This document shows, one piece after another, positions 5,789 to 7,596 of a stretch of DNA of 7,596 bases. Source of the stretch: JAAYYM01 sp964483155 (GTDB taxonomy: Bacteria; Bacillota; Clostridia; Lachnospirales; Lachnospiraceae); the NCBI GenBank assembly GCA_964483155.1, contig CAZAAC010000087.1, positions 1 through 7,596 of the forward strand. Reading direction: 5' to 3'. Under the pieces are notes generated by a model. The model was not told the DNA's origin, did no database searches, and saw only the letters and a program-made list of their open reading frames with translations. The translations under genes were made by a program, and so were the position numbers. Position 1 is the first letter of the stretch. Each line of letters starts with the position of its first letter.

Positions 5789-6388
5789 ATGCTGGAAGAA
5801 GATAGTAGGGAAGCAATTTTACGATGTGCGTTGGAGTTGTTTTCGCGTAAAGGGTACGAAGGTACAGGTGTTCAGAAAATCTGTGAAGATGCTGGAATAG
5901 CGAAACCGACACTCTATTACCATTTTGGGAGCAAAGAAGGGCTTCTTGAAAGCGTTTTATCGGAAAACTTTGCTGAATTAGAACAGAGATTGATGAGTAT
6001 TAAGCCATATTCTACCCAAACAGATATTTATGAAAAAGATATTTATCCAGTTGTGTTGGATATTATTAGTGTTCATTTTGAATTCGCAAGGAGAAGACCT
6101 TTGTTTTATATGATGATTATCTCTATGAGCTTTTCACCAAAGGATTCAGTAGTTGCGCCTTATATTGTGCCATATTTGAAAAAGCAATATGATGAGGTTA
6201 AGGTTTATTTTGCTCAAATATCATCAGTGCATACAGGCCTAAAAGGAAAGGAACATTTTTTTGCATTAAATCTTATGGCAATGATTAATGCTGCTATTGG
6301 CTTCTGGAATAGTGGAAAAGGGGAACTGGATATGGATACAGCCCAAAAGATTACAAAACAGTTTATGCATGGGATATTTTCAATATAG
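5789..6388 (+). CDS. TetR/AcrR family transcriptional repressor
   Basis: This 199-residue DNA-binding protein has the standard TetR length and layout. The N-terminal domain (about 5-55) reads 'REAILRCALELFSRKGYEGTG' then the helix-turn-helix 'VQKICEDAGIAKPTLYYHFGSKEGLL', a near-canonical TetR_N signature. The rest is a divergent helical ligand-binding and dimerisation domain ('EFARRRPLFYMMIISMSF' at 98-115 resembles the TetR_C stretch of AcrR-like members). ATG 5789 has AGGAG (5778-5782) 6 nt upstream; the in-frame TTG just before it at 5786 is less likely. Its own promoter carries a 20-bp palindrome, and a matching palindrome precedes the GH13 gene 79 nt downstream. The likely job is repression of itself and the GH13 gene, relieved by an unknown small ligand, perhaps a sugar-related compound. 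Control of additional loci elsewhere is possible. Confidence 0.92.
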   Translation: MLEEDSREAILRCALELFSRKGYEGTGVQKICEDAGIAKPTLYYHFGSKEGLLESVLSENFAELEQRLMSIKPYSTQTDIYEKDIYPVVLDIISVHFEFARRRPLFYMMIISMSFSPKDSVVAPYIVPYLKKQYDEVKVYFAQISSVHTGLKGKEHFFALNLMAMINAAIGFWNSGKGELDMDTAQKITKQFMHGIFSI

Positions 6389-6417
6389 TAGGCAGCAGCT
6401 ATGTAGTATATTTTTTT
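6383..6417 (+). terminator. Weak possible terminator after tetR
   Basis: A short AT-rich inverted repeat (ATAG 6385-6388, CTAT 6399-6402, extendable by two weak pairs) precedes a T7 run (6411-6417). The stem is weak and overlaps the stop codon, so efficient termination is doubtful and read-through into the GH13 gene is plausible. Confidence 0.2.
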
Positions 6418-6423
6418 AATCAT

Positions 6424-6443
6424 TATATACCGTTCGGTATATA
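6424..6443. promoter_or_regulatory. TetR-family operator O2 in front of the GH13 gene
   Basis: Half-sites TATATACCG (6424-6432) and CGGTATATA (6435-6443) flank a central TT. This is the exact reverse complement of the 20-bp site at 5739-5758, so both are the same operator. It ends 24 nt before the GH13 ATG. A TAGAAT (6442-6447) or TATAGA (6440-6445) could be the -10 overlapping its right end, but no good -35 is present. Confidence 0.85.
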
Positions 6444-6467
6444 GAATAATAATTAGGAGGTTTAGTT

Positions 6468-7596
6468 ATGTGGTATGAAACAGCTACAATTTATCAGATC
6501 TATACGTTAGGATTTTGCGGATGCCCGCTTCATAATGATGGTCAGACCGTTTCCCGTATAAAAAAAGTATTATCATGGAAAGACTACCTTAAGGAAATGG
6601 GGTTTGACACAATTCTTTTTAATCCAGTATTTCAGTCAGAGACGCACGGGTATGATGCAATGGATATCAGGCAGATTGACTGTAGATTAGGAACAAACGA
6701 GGATTTCGCAACGGTAGTAGATGAATTGCATAAGAGTGATATTAAAGTTATTTTGGATGGCGTTTTTAACCATGTAGGACGTGAATTTTGGGCGTTTAAA
6801 GATGTCAGGCAGAACAAACAAAATTCAAAGTATAATAACTGGTTCCATATTGATTATAATAGAGAAAGTGGAAACCATGATGGATTTTATTATGAAGGGT
6901 GGGAAGGTCATTATGATCTTGTTAAGCTCAATCTGAAAAATCCGGAAGTGATAGATTACCTTTTTGAAACAATATCAATTTGGATTAATGATTTCCACAT
7001 TGATGGAATACGTCTAGATGTTGCATATCTTTTGGATGATGATTTTCTTAGAAAATTGCGCGCACACTGCAAAGGAATTAAGCAAGATTGTTTTCTGATT
7101 GGTGAAATTATTGGAGGTAATTATAATCGAATCGCGAATCCACAGATGCTGGACGCCTGTACAAACTATATTTGTTATAAAGGTCTTTATTCAAGCTATA
7201 ATGATGAAAATTTATTTGAGATATCTTACTCATTAAATCAGGAATTTGGTTCCAACAAAGAAGCAATTTATGCAAATATGATGATGATGAATTTTGCGGA
7301 TAATCATGACGTCACAAGACTTGCAAGTATTGTAAGGAAACAGGAATATCTAAAACTGGTTTATGGAACTATGTTTTCTATGCCGGGAGTTCCGTGCATT
7401 TATTATGGAAGTGAGTGGGGCATGCAGGGCAAAAAGCAAAACGGAGATCAAGAACTACGTCCTTATTTTGAAAACAGCGAAACAAATGAATTAAGTCATT
7501 TTATAAAAAGAATCATTGCAATACGTAGCAAAACACCTGAATTATTGTATGGAAATTATCGTAATGTAGTGATTCGCAATAAGCAACTAATTTTTG
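6468..7596 (+). CDS. Intracellular GH13 alpha-amylase family glycoside hydrolase, 3' end cut by window
   Basis: The frame is open from ATG 6468 to the right edge, 376 complete codons. It is a GH13 (alpha/beta)8 barrel that cleaves alpha-glucosidic bonds, probably in maltodextrins. It starts with 'WYETATIYQIYTLGF', has 'THGYDAMDIRQIDCRLGTNEDF' (block at 59-80), and carries all catalytic regions: region I DGVFNH (97-102), region II GIRLDVAYL with nucleophile Asp184, region III LIGEI with acid/base Glu213, and region IV FADNHD with Asp281. There is no signal peptide and no N-terminal starch-binding domain, so it likely acts in the cytoplasm, as cyclomaltodextrinase/maltodextrin-glucosidase-like enzymes do. 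The missing part should be the barrel end and C-terminal beta domain. AGGAGG (6455-6460) sits 7 nt before the start. The TetR operator directly upstream implies repression by the preceding gene product. Exact product specificity is not readable. Confidence 0.93.
   Translation, partial: MWYETATIYQIYTLGFCGCPLHNDGQTVSRIKKVLSWKDYLKEMGFDTILFNPVFQSETHGYDAMDIRQIDCRLGTNEDFATVVDELHKSDIKVILDGVFNHVGREFWAFKDVRQNKQNSKYNNWFHIDYNRESGNHDGFYYEGWEGHYDLVKLNLKNPEVIDYLFETISIWINDFHIDGIRLDVAYLLDDDFLRKLRAHCKGIKQDCFLIGEIIGGNYNRIANPQMLDACTNYICYKGLYSSYNDENLFEISYSLNQEFGSNKEAIYANMMMMNFADNHDVTRLASIVRKQEYLKLVYGTMFSMPGVPCIYYGSEWGMQGKKQNGDQELRPYFENSETNELSHFIKRIIAIRSKTPELLYGNYRNVVIRNKQLIF

Noticed and set aside
5724..5912. 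Minus-strand ORF across the tetR promoter, as a divergent gene
   Set aside because: It runs through the operator and antisense to the TetR helix-turn-helix, with no RBS or recognisable domain.
1..7596. Mobile element, prophage, defence island, CRISPR array or new multi-gene system
   Set aside because: No transposase, integrase, att-like repeats, spaced repeats or defence domains are visible, and the genes are normal-length members of known families with similar base composition.

Overview
The window looks like chromosomal DNA of an anaerobic, low-GC Firmicute, most likely a gut Clostridia/Lachnospiraceae member. The evidence is AT-rich third codon positions, strong AGGAGG-type ribosome binding sites, and the gene families present (GH127, Clostridia-type MATE, ProX-type tRNA editing protein, cytidylate-kinase-like protein, intracellular GH13). 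The organism call is inference. All eight genes run on the + strand, and both edge genes are cut by the window.

Layout. Positions 1-551 hold the C-terminal end of a GH127-type (DUF1680) beta-L-arabinofuranosidase. A MATE efflux transporter (641-1993) follows, then a ProX/YbaK prolyl-tRNA editing protein (2035-2523) close enough to be co-transcribed. A consensus sigma-A promoter (TTGACA, 17 bp, TATAAT, 2570-2598) and a structured leader precede a polar amino acid ABC transporter. This comprises a lipoprotein binding protein (2700-3545), a strong hairpin/terminator (3567-3608), a permease (3654-4322) and an ATPase (4312-5052, overlapping the permease by 11 nt). A cytidylate-kinase-like gene (5073-5654) sits 20 nt behind the ATPase.

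The last part is a small regulatory module: a TetR-family repressor (5789-6388) followed by an intracellular GH13 alpha-glucan hydrolase (6468 to the right edge). Two 20-bp palindromes with identical half-sites (TATATACCG / CGGTATATA) lie before the tetR gene (5739-5758) and before the GH13 gene (6424-6443). The first fills the spacer and overlaps the -10 of a good promoter. This predicts that the repressor controls both itself and the glycoside hydrolase.

I found no mobile element, CRISPR array, tRNA, rRNA or obviously new multi-gene system. The most informative non-coding signals are the paired TetR operators and the two hairpins that bracket the binding-protein gene.
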